Source of the DNA: Gammaproteobacteria bacterium
GTDB taxonomy: Bacteria > Pseudomonadota > Gammaproteobacteria > SURF-13
Length of the DNA: 33,216 bases
Direction of reading: 5' to 3'
NCBI GenBank assembly: GCA_003599485.1
Contig: QZKM01000036.1
Coordinates: forward strand, 1-33,216
This document shows positions 15,306 to 24,121 of the stretch, one piece after another (position 1 is the first letter of the stretch; each line of letters starts with the position of its first letter). The notes under the pieces were generated by a model. That model saw nothing but the letters and a program-made list of their open reading frames with translations, did no database searches and was not told the DNA's origin. A program made the translations under genes and the position numbers.

Positions 15306-18038
15306 CTAAACCACGCGCCAGTTCATGGCGCGAACTATTCCTTTCTCGAACTCCACAATCACGTAGATTGAAAGCGCAATCAGTATAATGCGCAACCAGG
15401 CTTCCGCTCCCAATGATGCGGAGTGAAACAGGGTCTGCATGAACGGCGCGTAGACATAGAGCAGTTGCAGCAACACCACCAGAACTATCGTCAACGCGAT
15501 ATAGGGATTGGTCGCTCCCGGCATCCTGCCTCCCGCGACATTAGTACTTCCGTGTACGTCACCGGAAAACGCCCGCTGCGGCCAGGCGGGGTCAAGCAGG
15601 CGGCGGCTGTTCAGCAAATACACGGCCTCGAACATGACCAGGGTGGTGACCGCCGCGGTGCGCGCCGCTTCCAGGCTGGCGCCCTGAGCCTGTTCCCACA
15701 GAAACATGCCCAGCGTCCCGGTGGTAATGAGAGCGGTGACCAGCAGCGTGCGCCACAAAAAATAACGCGAAAAGAGCGGCGCGCGCGGGTCGCGCGGCGG
15801 GCGGCGCATAGTGTCGGGTTCGGTCGGCTCGAAGGCCAGCGCCAGCGCCAGGGTCACGGCCGTGACCATGTTCGCCCACAGGATCTGCACCGGCAGGATC
15901 GGCAAGGTCAGTCCCAGGGCGATGGCGGTGATCAGGGTGAACGCCTCGCCGCCGTTGGTGGGCATGATAAAGAGCAGGGTCTTGCGCAGGTTGTCATACA
16001 CCGTGCGGCCTTCCTCGATCGCGTTGACGATGGAGGCGAAGTTGTCGTCCGCGAGCACCATCTCCGCCGCCTCCTTGGCCACCTCGGTTCCGCTCACTCC
16101 CATGGCCACGCCCACGTCGGCGCGCTTGAGGGCCGGTGCGTCATTCACGCCGTCGCCGGTCATGGCCACGATCTCGCCCCGGCTTTGCAAGGCCTTCACC
16201 AGACGCAGTTTGTGCTCCGGACTGACGCGCGCGTACACATCCGTTTTGACCGCCGCCTCCGTGAGCGCCGCTTCACTCATGGTTTCAATCTCGGCGCTGG
16301 TGAGGACGCTTTTGCCGTCGCCGATGCCGAGCTGCCCGGCGACGGCGAGCGCGGTCGCGGCGTGATCGCCGGTGATCATCCGCACGCGGATGCCCGCCGC
16401 ACGGCAGTCCGCGACCGCCTGCACCGCCTCCTCGCGCGGCGGGTCCACCATGCCGCACAGGCCAAGCAGCGTGAGCCCGTCGGCAACGTCGCTGAAGCGC
16501 AGCTCGCGTTGCCACGCCTGTGCCGGTTTGCAGGCCAGCGCCAGCACGCGCTGACCCTGCCCGGTCATGGCGCGCAATTGTTGATGCCAGTACTCGATGT
16601 GCAGCGGTTGCTGTGCGCTGTTGGTTCGCTCCCAGCCGCACATTTCCAAGATGCGTTCCGGCGCACCCTTTACATAGATCATCCCATGCCCGGCATGATC
16701 GTGATGGAGGGTCGCCATAAAGCGGTGTTCGGATTCGAACGGGATCACATCGGTGCGCGGCCAGCTCTCGGATTCCAGCATGGATTCAAAGCCGGCCTTG
16801 CGCGCCGCCACCACCAGCGCCGCCTCGGTGGGATCGCCCGTGATATGCCATTGCCCATCGCGCAGGTCGAGTGACGCATCGTTGCACAACAATCCCGCGC
16901 GCAGCAGTTCGAGCACATCAGGATATTCAGCAACATTGACATGCGCATCGTGCAGTAAAAATTCGCCGTGCGGCTCATAGCCCACGCCGCTGACCTGGAA
17001 CAACGCCGTGCGCGTGGCCACGGTCTGCACCGTCATCTCGTTGCGCGTCAAGGTCCCGGTCTTGTCGGAGCAGATGCAGGTTACGCTGCCCAGCGTCTCC
17101 ACCGCGGGCAACAGGCGGATGATGGCGTTGCGCCGCGCCATGCGCTGCACGCCGATGGCGAGCGTGATGGTCATGATGGCGGGCAGACCCTCCGGGATGG
17201 CGGCGACCGCCAGGCCCACAGCGGCCATGAACATGTCCGCGGCGCTGTAGTCTCGCACCCGCACGCCGATGAAGAAGGTGGCCACGGCAATCGTCACTAT
17301 GGCCGCGCTCAACCATTTGCTGAACCCGGCGATGCGCCGCAACAACGGCGTCTCGATGCGTTCCACTTCCGCCAGCAGCTCGGAGATGCGTCCGATCTCG
17401 GTGCGATCGCCGGTGGCCACCACCACGCCGCTGCCCTGGCCGTAGCGCACCAGCGTCCCGGCGTAGGCCATGCAAGCGCGGTCGCCCAAGGGCGCGTGCA
17501 ACGCCACCGGCGCGATGTCTTTCTCCGCCGGGAGCGACTCGCCGGTGAGCGAGGCCTCTTCGATACGCAGATTTTTCACCTGCAACAGGCGCAGGTCCGC
17601 CGGCACGCGGTCGCCGGATTGCAACAGCACCACGTCGCCGGGCACCAGTTGCTCGGCAGGGATCAGCACCTGGCGCTGATCGCGCCACGCCACGGCCTTG
17701 AGCGACAACAGGCGCCGTATCGCCGCCAACGCCTGCTCCGCCTTGCCCTCCTGAATGAAACCAATCAGCGCGTTGATCACCACCACCCCCACGATGACGC
17801 CGGTATCCACCCAGTGCTGCAACAGCGCGGTAATCACGACGGCGCCCAACAGCAAATAAATGAGCAGATTGTGAAACTGCTGCAGCAGGCGTTGCAGCGG
17901 TGAACGGCCGCGATGCAGGGTGAGCCGGTTGGGGCCGTAACGCCTGGCCCGCGCCGCCGCCTCCTCCGAGGTCAGGCCGCCGGCGCCGGTCGCCAGACTG
18001 CGTAGAACCTCGGGGTAATCCAACGCATGAAACTGCAT
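15306..18038 (-). CDS. P2-type cation-transporting ATPase (Pma1-like)
   Basis: A roughly 910-residue P-type ATPase pumping a cation across the inner membrane. Features in order: N-terminal cation ATPase domain (GLTSEEAAARARRYGPN), TGES actuator loop at about 165-168, M4 motif AAIPEGLPA at about 280, and CSDKTGTLT with the phosphorylated Asp at about 325. YVKGAPERIL, MITGDHAATA, and VAMTGDGVNDAPALK follow, then a C-terminal membrane domain. M5 keeps N-x2-E (TNGGEAF). M6 reads WANMVTAVTLALALAFEP, with Ala where Ca2+ pumps have Asp. This resembles Synechocystis Pma1-type ATPases more than SERCA, so the ion is unsettled. ATG 18038 is preferred; GTG 18056 has a better GGAG. It lies 97 nt downstream of the stress-protein gene. 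Confidence 0.88.
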   Translation of the reverse strand: MQFHALDYPEVLRSLATGAGGLTSEEAAARARRYGPNRLTLHRGRSPLQRLLQQFHNLLIYLLLGAVVITALLQHWVDTGVIVGVVVINALIGFIQEGKAEQALAAIRRLLSLKAVAWRDQRQVLIPAEQLVPGDVVLLQSGDRVPADLRLLQVKNLRIEEASLTGESLPAEKDIAPVALHAPLGDRACMAYAGTLVRYGQGSGVVVATGDRTEIGRISELLAEVERIETPLLRRIAGFSKWLSAAIVTIAVATFFIGVRVRDYSAADMFMAAVGLAVAAIPEGLPAIMTITLAIGVQRMARRNAIIRLLPAVETLGSVTCICSDKTGTLTRNEMTVQTVATRTALFQVSGVGYEPHGEFLLHDAHVNVAEYPDVLELLRAGLLCNDASLDLRDGQWHITGDPTEAALVVAARKAGFESMLESESWPRTDVIPFESEHRFMATLHHDHAGHGMIYVKGAPERILEMCGWERTNSAQQPLHIEYWHQQLRAMTGQGQRVLALACKPAQAWQRELRFSDVADGLTLLGLCGMVDPPREEAVQAVADCRAAGIRVRMITGDHAATALAVAGQLGIGDGKSVLTSAEIETMSEAALTEAAVKTDVYARVSPEHKLRLVKALQSRGEIVAMTGDGVNDAPALKRADVGVAMGVSGTEVAKEAAEMVLADDNFASIVNAIEEGRTVYDNLRKTLLFIMPTNGGEAFTLITAIALGLTLPILPVQILWANMVTAVTLALALAFEPTEPDTMRRPPRDPRAPLFSRYFLWRTLLVTALITTGTLGMFLWEQAQGASLEAARTAAVTTLVMFEAVYLLNSRRLLDPAWPQRAFSGDVHGSTNVAGGRMPGATNPYIALTIVLVVLLQLLYVYAPFMQTLFHSASLGAEAWLRIILIALSIYVIVEFEKGIVRAMNWRVV

Positions 18039-18135
18039 GTCCGAAATCTCTTTCACTCCACTCTCCTGATGCCGCTTGTCGCCCTGGCGGCAGGACAACC
18101 GTAAACTCATCGTCCCATGCAATCCGGCCCCGAGA

Positions 18136-19035
18136 CTATATGCCGGGATTCACCACCAACACATCACAGTCCACCTCGTGGATCACATGCTTTGTTACGC
18201 TGCCCAGCAGGGCATCCTCCCACCCGGACTGGCCATGTTTGCCCATGACAATCAGGTCCGGCCGTATCTGTTCCGCTTTTTCCAGAATGACGGAGGGAGG
18301 GTAGCCATGTTCGACACTGTGCGACACCCGGTTTTGCTCAGCCCCGCAGCCGGAAACAAGCTTATGCATCTCCTGATTCGCCGCCTCGCGCGCCCGGGCG
18401 CGATAAGCGTGGATAACGTCCTCGCTCACCCCGGCGAAATGCATGTTGCCCTCGAACGGCGCCTCGAACGCATGCACCAGGGTAATATGGGCCTGCGGGG
18501 CGATGTGCAACGCCATCATCGCCGCCGGCCGCGAAGGTCCGGAAAAATCCACCGGCGCCAGCGCCCGGCGGTATGCGCCTTGCGGCTCGCGCTTGACGAT
18601 CAGCAGCGGGCGGGAGATTTTCCGCAGCACCTTCTCGGCAGTGGCGCCGAGCAGCAGTTCCCGCACATAGCCCCCGCCATGCGCACCCACGACCACGAGG
18701 CCGGCGTCAACCGCGTCGGCGTAAGCGGAAATCTCCGCATGGGGACGGCCGGTCTTGACGCAGGAGTTGACCGGAGGAATACGGTGTTCTCCGGTGAGCC
18801 TCCGTCCGATATCCGCCAGTTGCTCCCTGGCCGAATCCATCAGCCGCCGCTCCATCTCCCCGGACGATTCCATGAGCAGGCGCCTGAGCATTTCCAGCGG
18901 CGCGGCAGCGAGGACGTGCAGCAGATCGAGCGACTCGCAGTCCAGCTCCCGGGCCAGCATGGCGGCCCGCGTTTCGGCGCGCGCCGCGTGAGAAGACAGA
19001 TCGGTGGCGGCGACAATCCTCTTCATGGGCGCCAT
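18136..19035 (-). CDS. Tandem universal stress protein (two UspA domains)
   Basis: A 299-residue cytoplasmic protein made of two UspA domains, each about 145 residues. Domain 1 opens KRIVAATDLSSHA and domain 2 opens RRALAPVDFSGPS. Both keep the ATP-binding pattern G-x2-G-x9-G-S/T: VVGAHGGGYVRELLLGAT in domain 1 and VMGKHGQSGWEDALLGSV in domain 2. It is thus of the nucleotide-binding type. The start ATG 19035 is fixed by AAGGAGG 6 nt upstream, which lies inside the end of the upstream antiporter gene; only 1 nt separates the two genes. Tandem Usp proteins often sit beside antiporters and may gate them according to energy or stress state; this last point is inference. Confidence 0.9.
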   Translation of the reverse strand: MAPMKRIVAATDLSSHAARAETRAAMLARELDCESLDLLHVLAAAPLEMLRRLLMESSGEMERRLMDSAREQLADIGRRLTGEHRIPPVNSCVKTGRPHAEISAYADAVDAGLVVVGAHGGGYVRELLLGATAEKVLRKISRPLLIVKREPQGAYRRALAPVDFSGPSRPAAMMALHIAPQAHITLVHAFEAPFEGNMHFAGVSEDVIHAYRARAREAANQEMHKLVSGCGAEQNRVSHSVEHGYPPSVILEKAEQIRPDLIVMGKHGQSGWEDALLGSVTKHVIHEVDCDVLVVNPGI

Positions 19036-19036
19036 A

Positions 19037-20683
19037 TCAACCCTCCTTTGCAAATGGTTCTTCTGCGATAGTATTTGCCGCGAAATCCGCCGCGTCGTCG
19101 AATGGCATGAGCACTTTGTCTACGCCGGCCTGCGCCAGACGTCCGGCGTCGCGTTCGGAATGGGCGGCCATGGCGATGCGCCCCTCAAATCCATGCCGGC
19201 GCAGTGCGTCCAGCAGCGCCAGATTTATTTCAATCTGGGGCAGGGTGCTCACCACCCAGCGCGCCTGAGACAAGGGAAGCGTTTCCGGAAAGACCGGATC
19301 CTCGGCATCGCCATAGCGCACTGCTATGCCCCGGCGGCTGCACGCCGTCAGCGTCTGCGGATCGAAATCCACTCCCAGCACACCGGCTCCCCGCTCGCGC
19401 AGTTGCTCGGCGAGCCGCCGGCCGTAGCGGCCCATGCCGTACACAATCACGTCCGCCTCCCCGTGCGCCCCGGCCTGGCTCTCCACCTTCATCTCCCGGA
19501 ACGGTTTACGGCGTTCAAATGCGCCGAGCCAGGGCGACACCGCCTGATACAGACGCTGCGAATAGAGGATCATATAGGTGGACAGGGCAATCGTCACCAG
19601 GCCGACCAGTGTCACCAGGCTCAGCGCGTCCTGACCGATATGGCCCAGGCTGATGCCCATGGCGATAAAGATGATGGAAAATTCGCTGATCTGCGCCACC
19701 GTCAGCCCCGCCAGAAACCCGGTGCGTTTGCGGTAACCCATGTAGCCCATGATCGCCATCACGATCAGCGGATTGCCGATCAGCACGAACAGCGACAATA
19801 CCACAGCGGTCATCACCCCTGCGCCGAGGGCGGAAAAATCCAGCTTGGCCCCGAGATCGAGGAAAAAAAACAGCAGCAAAAAATCCCGCAGGCTGACAAG
19901 CCGGGTGCTGATGGCCTCCCGGTAGCTGGTGGAGGCCAGGGAAAACCCGGCCAGGAATGCCCCGACCTCCTTGCTGAAGCCAAGAATCTCCCCGGCGGTG
20001 GCGAGCGAAGTGCCCCAGGCAATGGCGAACAGAAGCAAGAGCTCCGGCGAATGCGCCAGCAAGGGCAGGAGGCGCGGGAAAACATGGCGCATCAACAGGG
20101 CGATGAGCGCCACCGCGGCGGCCACCTTGAACGCGATCGCAGCGGCATCAGCGGCAAGCCCCCCTCCGCCGCCGGCGTGATAGGCGCTGAGCAGCACCAT
20201 CGCCAGCACCACCGCGATATCCTGCACGATCAGGAAGCCCAGCGCGATGCGTCCGTGCAGCGAATCAATTTCGCGCTTGTCGGACAACAGCTTGACGATG
20301 ATGATGGTGCTGGAAAAGGTCAGCGCGATGGCGACATACAGCGCCGTCAGGTGGGACATGCCGAAGGCCAGCGCGATCAGGTAGCCGAATAAAGTGGTGA
20401 AAACGATCTGCCCGATGCCGGTCGCCAACGCCACCGGCCCCAGGTTCTTGACCAGACGCAGGTCAAGCTTCAGGCCCACCACGAACAGCAGCAGCGTCAC
20501 CCCTATTTGGGCCAGCAGGTCAATCTGGTCGTGCGCCGTCACCCAGCCGAGCACGGCGGGACCGGCCACGATCCCCACCGCGATGAACGCCACGATCAAC
20601 GGCTGACGCAGCCTGACCGCGATCCCTCCCGCCAAGGCCGAAATCAGCAGGAGCCCGGTCAATTCGTAGTAGACGCTTCCCAT
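19037..20683 (-). CDS. Kef-type cation/proton antiporter (CPA2) with TrkA-N domain
   Basis: A 548-residue inner-membrane CPA2 antiporter, likely K+/H+ exchange. The Na/H exchanger domain covers about residues 1-375 with roughly a dozen helices, including LTFSSTIIIVKLLSDKRE and GFLIVQDIAVV at about 165-175. A cytosolic RCK/TrkA-N Rossmann domain follows from about 415 (VIVYGMGRYGRRLAEQL), with VDFDPQTL for the nucleotide ribose and a GDAEDP segment. It lacks the glutathione-regulated KefC tail length (KefC is 620). ATG 20683 (MGSVYYELTG) is chosen because the frame extension to 20809 is polar and non-conserved. Its 3' end contains the ribosome binding site of the stress-protein gene, so the two are coupled. 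Confidence 0.88.
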   Translation of the reverse strand: MGSVYYELTGLLLISALAGGIAVRLRQPLIVAFIAVGIVAGPAVLGWVTAHDQIDLLAQIGVTLLLFVVGLKLDLRLVKNLGPVALATGIGQIVFTTLFGYLIALAFGMSHLTALYVAIALTFSSTIIIVKLLSDKREIDSLHGRIALGFLIVQDIAVVLAMVLLSAYHAGGGGGLAADAAAIAFKVAAAVALIALLMRHVFPRLLPLLAHSPELLLLFAIAWGTSLATAGEILGFSKEVGAFLAGFSLASTSYREAISTRLVSLRDFLLLFFFLDLGAKLDFSALGAGVMTAVVLSLFVLIGNPLIVMAIMGYMGYRKRTGFLAGLTVAQISEFSIIFIAMGISLGHIGQDALSLVTLVGLVTIALSTYMILYSQRLYQAVSPWLGAFERRKPFREMKVESQAGAHGEADVIVYGMGRYGRRLAEQLRERGAGVLGVDFDPQTLTACSRRGIAVRYGDAEDPVFPETLPLSQARWVVSTLPQIEINLALLDALRRHGFEGRIAMAAHSERDAGRLAQAGVDKVLMPFDDAADFAANTIAEEPFAKEG

Positions 20684-20790
20684 TTCTTGCGGATACGGTG
20701 TAGAACCACGCCGGCTGGCATCGTGCCACAAGGCGGAAGGAGAAGGAAGCGTTATCTTGATCTTGCGCGCGGTTCTGGAAGCTTGCTCCG

Positions 20791-21222
20791 TTATCCGCCG
20801 CTGAACCACAGGGCGGCTATCCCGAAAGCCGTGGCGGCGAGCCCCGAGGCGAGAATCATCCAGTCGCCGCGGGCCGGGCCAGGTTCGAGCGTGGCCCGCT
20901 CCGGCTGTTCGGGATCGTAGTAGACCCGGATTTTCGCGCCAGTGGGGAATCTCACGACGTAGCTCACGGCCAATTCCGGCGCCGGAGAAATCCCGCCCGG
21001 AAATTCGAGTTCGCGCCGATAGGTTTGGCCGGCCACCGTGTAACTGAAGAGAATGCGCGGAAACAGATCATCGGCGTCCGCCGCGGAGTGTTCGATGACG
21101 CCTTCCGTCGCGGGCCAGCGCAGCGTTTTACGGCCTTTGACGATGATGCTTAAGCCCCACGCGGTGAGGAAAACACCGGCGAGGGCGAAGAGACCGAGGA
21201 TGAGCGCGTAGGGGTTCCACAT
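20791..21222 (-). CDS. DUF3592 domain membrane protein
   Basis: A 143-residue protein of unknown function with the DUF3592 layout. It has an N-terminal transmembrane helix (ALILGLFALAGVFLTAWGLSIIV, about 6-28), a soluble beta-rich segment, and a second helix (WMILASGLAATAFGIAALWF) at the C-terminus. The soluble part holds RWPATEGVIE, ILFSYTVAGQTYRRELEFPG and the hallmark KIRVYYDPEQPERATLEPG. ATG 21222 gives this normal length. No good ribosome binding site is visible, and the upstream frame extension is low-complexity. It lies 107 nt upstream of the antiporter gene on the same strand and could be cotranscribed. Confidence 0.75.
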   Translation of the reverse strand: MWNPYALILGLFALAGVFLTAWGLSIIVKGRKTLRWPATEGVIEHSAADADDLFPRILFSYTVAGQTYRRELEFPGGISPAPELAVSYVVRFPTGAKIRVYYDPEQPERATLEPGPARGDWMILASGLAATAFGIAALWFSGG

Positions 21223-21274
21223 ATATATAACGCCATAAAAATCCGCTACGCGGTTTTGAGAGGGCTGGGCGCGA

Positions 21275-21530
21275 TTACCAGATGCCGCTTGAGAGCGCGA
21301 TGCCGTGCGCGCCATGCTGGATGGCCTCATCCAGGAGTTTGGGCTTCATGCCGCCGAGCGCGTATACCGGCAGCGGGTGACCTCGCGTGAGGGTTTCAAA
21401 CCTCGCCCACCCCAGGGCCGGCATAACTGGGTGGGGGGGCGGGTACAGATCCCGTCCCGCATCGGTGAGCCCGCTATCCACTGCCGACATGATAACCCAG
21501 CATCAGAAAAATGAAGTCCGGGAAGCAGCA
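21275..21530 (-). pseudogene. Remnant of a thiamine-phosphate-synthase-like (MutT/ThiE-type) gene, C-terminal end
   Basis: Reading the minus strand, a DFIFL stretch (21504-21518) is followed in another frame by PALGWARFETLTRGHPLPVY, ALGGMKPKLLDEAIQHGAHG and IALSSGIW-stop. These are the tail of the thiamine phosphate synthase-like domain found behind Nudix domains in some MutT proteins (family pattern FIFLSPV...HPGAP.LGW...PVYALGGM...GAHGIA). The two pieces are in different frames, with a stop in the first frame between them, and nothing upstream encodes the missing Nudix or synthase core. It is most likely a decayed gene left between rhlE and the DUF3592 gene. A functional 71-residue protein is improbable. 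Confidence 0.65.
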
Positions 21531-21547
21531 TAGCGCCTGAACCTCGA

Positions 21548-22843
21548 TCAGCGCGGCCTGCCCCTGTTGCCGGGGCGGCGCGGGCCGGGCTTGGGCGCCG
21601 GGGCGGGGGTTGCGCGGCGTTCGGTCCTGGCCTTGGCGCGGTTGCGTTCTTCGGCCTTCTTGGCGCGTATGGCCGCGATGCGTTCGGCCAGCGGCACTTC
21701 GAGGCGCGCCTCCGGCCTGGCGTGGTAGTCGAAGTCGGGCACGGTCACGCGCGGCAGGCGTTTGCCGAGTACGCGCTCGATGCTTTTCAGTTCGCCTTCT
21801 TCCTGCGGCGAGACGAAGGTGTAGGCGTCGCCGGTCAGTTCCGCGCGTCCGGTCCGGCCGATACGGTGGATGTAATCCTCCGGCGCGAGCGGCACGTCGA
21901 AGTTGACCACGTGGCCGAGCGCGGTGACGTCTATGCCGCGCGCGGCGATGTCGGTCGCCACCAATACGCGGTGCTTTCCGCTCTTGAATCCGGCGAGCGC
22001 GGCGGTGCGTTGCGCCTGGGAGCGGTTGCCGTGGATGCGCTCGGCGCTGATTCCATGTTTCACCAGATATTCCGCAAGGCGGTTGGTGCGGTGCTTGGTG
22101 CGCGTGAACACGAGCACTTCCTTCATGTCGCCGCGCCGTAAAAGCGCGAGCAGCAGCGCTGACTTGAGTTCCTGCGCGACCGGGTATACCGCCTGGGTGA
22201 TACCTACCGCCGGAGTAGACTGGCGTTCGATGTTAATCATGACTGGCTCGCGCAGCATCTCGCGCGTGAGCGCCAATATCGGCGCGGGCAGGGTGGCGCT
22301 GAAAAACAAGGTCTGCCGGCGTGCGGGGATATGGCGCAGCACGCGGCGGATGTCGGGCAGAAAACCCATGTCGAGCATGCGGTCGGCTTCGTCGAGCACC
22401 AGATATTCGAGTCCGTCGAGCTTGGCGTACGCGGCCTTGAAGTGATCGAGCAGACGGCCGGGCGTGGCGATGAGCACGTCCACCCCGCTGCGGAAGGCGT
22501 GCTCCTGCGGCCCCATGCCCACGCCGCCGAACACCGCCGCGCCGGTGATCGGGGTGTGCGGCGCAAGTTCGTTCAGGTCTTCGAGGATTTGCGCCGCGAG
22601 TTCGCGCGTGGGGGTGAGCACCAGGGCACGCGTTGTGCCGCGCGGCTTGTCCATCAGCCGGTGCAGGATCGGCAGCAGGAACGCCGCGGTCTTGCCGCTG
22701 CCGGTCATGGCGCAGGCGAGGATGTCGCGCCCGGCGAGCGCGGGCGGGATGGCGTCGGCCTGGATCGGCGTCGGGCGCGCGTAGCCGAGTTCCTTGACAG
22801 CCTTGAGCAGGTTCGGATGAAGCTTCAGGGCGCTGAACGGCAT
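21548..22843 (-). CDS. rhlE: DEAD-box ATP-dependent RNA helicase RhlE
   Basis: A 431-residue cytoplasmic RNA helicase of the RhlE subgroup, acting in ribosome maturation and RNA turnover. Motifs in order: F-x-L-x-P opening and Q-motif GYARPTPIQ (20-28), Walker A AMTGSGKT (45-52), PTRELAAQI, TPGRLLDHF, VLDEADRMLDMGF (149-161), FSATLP (181-186), VFTRTKHRTNRLAE, DIAARGIDV, and HRIGRTGR. After about residue 370 comes a basic, Pro/Ala/Arg-rich tail (KKAEERNRAKARTERR to the end) typical of RhlE and likely RNA-binding. The ATG at 22843 has AAGGATC upstream. It is monocistronic, 107 nt from the gene before it. Confidence 0.93.
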   Translation of the reverse strand: MPFSALKLHPNLLKAVKELGYARPTPIQADAIPPALAGRDILACAMTGSGKTAAFLLPILHRLMDKPRGTTRALVLTPTRELAAQILEDLNELAPHTPITGAAVFGGVGMGPQEHAFRSGVDVLIATPGRLLDHFKAAYAKLDGLEYLVLDEADRMLDMGFLPDIRRVLRHIPARRQTLFFSATLPAPILALTREMLREPVMINIERQSTPAVGITQAVYPVAQELKSALLLALLRRGDMKEVLVFTRTKHRTNRLAEYLVKHGISAERIHGNRSQAQRTAALAGFKSGKHRVLVATDIAARGIDVTALGHVVNFDVPLAPEDYIHRIGRTGRAELTGDAYTFVSPQEEGELKSIERVLGKRLPRVTVPDFDYHARPEARLEVPLAERIAAIRAKKAEERNRAKARTERRATPAPAPKPGPRRPGNRGRPR

Positions 22844-22950
22844 AGATGATCCTTATTATGGAATGAGGCGGTGGAGCGCCCGGGCATGCGGCGCGCGAAG
22901 TGATACAGAAGATTCTATCAGATCGAAGCCAGAAACTGCGGCGGCAATGC

Positions 22951-24084
22951 TCAGTCCAAGTTGCGGTTCACGATTACTTGCCGTATATCGAGGCCGGACA
23001 ACTCGTTGATGAATTCCTTCAGGGTAAAAAAACCCATGCAGGGATAGGCGCCGCGCTGAGTCAGCTCATCGCGCGCGAGCTTTTTCGCCAGGAGTATGGA
23101 GGGCACGCAGGGGATTTGCGCCCCGTCGCCGCTGTCCGCGATGATGTGCCAAGTGAGGCGGTTAGGCGCACCGGAGTAATCGAGCCCGTCCAGCGCCACA
23201 TGCATCCCGCCGAGACTGCTGCCCATGCCAGAAAACCACCCGCTGATGCGCTTTAACAATGCGGCATGATCGGCCCAGTTCTGCACCCGGTTCCAGCGCG
23301 CGAGCCACGATGCGCCCCACGTGGCGAGATGCAAAAACCCCAGTTCCAGACCGGCATAAAACGCCACCGTCTCCATGCCCGGATAACGCGCCGGAAACAG
23401 TTGCAGATCGGGGATGTCGCAATTGCTCAACCACCTCTTGCCCATCGAACCCGGATAGCGGCGCCGGTGCAACCCTTGCCAGCCGTAGACGGTTTTCCAC
23501 ACGCCGTTTTCGAAACGTTGAAAGGGTTTGCCGCAGTGGCTCAAAATCGCCTTGACCGTGGCCAGGCCGCGTGGCGTTTGATTGCCCGGGCTGATGCCTA
23601 TATTTATCGAGGTAAGCGCCGAAAATTCCGGCATATAGTGATCCGCCACGGCGCTCGACAAGGCGGGCACGGTGCTCGCGCCGCTCACCAGCAGTACATT
23701 TCTGCGCCGCGCGGGGGCGTTGAGGCTGCCGATACCACACACGAATGAGCGGCTGCCGGCAAGATCAATGTAGTGCACACCCGCCTCGATGCATGCGTTG
23801 GCGGCATGGTAATCCTGCTCTTGAAACGGGCCACAGGCGTGAATCAGCACCCTGGCCCCGGATTTTTTTAGCTTGAGCGCGAGATCGGAGGCGCGCATGT
23901 TCAGACTGAGCGCGCGCACTTCGCCGCCCGGAATGGCATCGCGCAGTTCCCCGGCGTAACGCCCGGCCGCTTCGCCATCACGCCCGGCGACAATCACCTC
24001 GATCGCCGGGTCCGCCGCGAGCGCGCGGCAGATGCGGCTGCCGAACGTGCCATAACCGCCTGACACCAGCACCGGATAGCGCAT
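22951..24084 (-). CDS. Saccharopine dehydrogenase-like NAD(P)-binding oxidoreductase
   Basis: A 377-residue protein with an N-terminal Rossmann fold of the saccharopine dehydrogenase NADP-binding type. VLVSGGYGTFGSRICRAL lies at residues 5-22, followed by VIVAGRDGEAAGRYAGEL, VLIHACGPFQEQDY, and CIEAGVHYIDLAGSRSF. The C-terminal half (IGISPGNQTPRGLATVKAIL onward) is not recognisable as true saccharopine reductase. The substrate is unknown. ATG 24084 is chosen because GAGGTG stands 6 nt upstream; a GTG at 24090 is the alternative. It is the sixth and last gene of the RuBisCO operon, 37 nt after the carbonic anhydrase gene. That position suggests, but does not show, a link to carbon fixation. 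Confidence 0.8.
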   Translation of the reverse strand: MRYPVLVSGGYGTFGSRICRALAADPAIEVIVAGRDGEAAGRYAGELRDAIPGGEVRALSLNMRASDLALKLKKSGARVLIHACGPFQEQDYHAANACIEAGVHYIDLAGSRSFVCGIGSLNAPARRRNVLLVSGASTVPALSSAVADHYMPEFSALTSINIGISPGNQTPRGLATVKAILSHCGKPFQRFENGVWKTVYGWQGLHRRRYPGSMGKRWLSNCDIPDLQLFPARYPGMETVAFYAGLELGFLHLATWGASWLARWNRVQNWADHAALLKRISGWFSGMGSSLGGMHVALDGLDYSGAPNRLTWHIIADSGDGAQIPCVPSILLAKKLARDELTQRGAYPCMGFFTLKEFINELSGLDIRQVIVNRNLD

Positions 24085-24121
24085 GTTCACCTCAGTTCCA
24101 CCCGCTTGCCTTTACCGCAGG

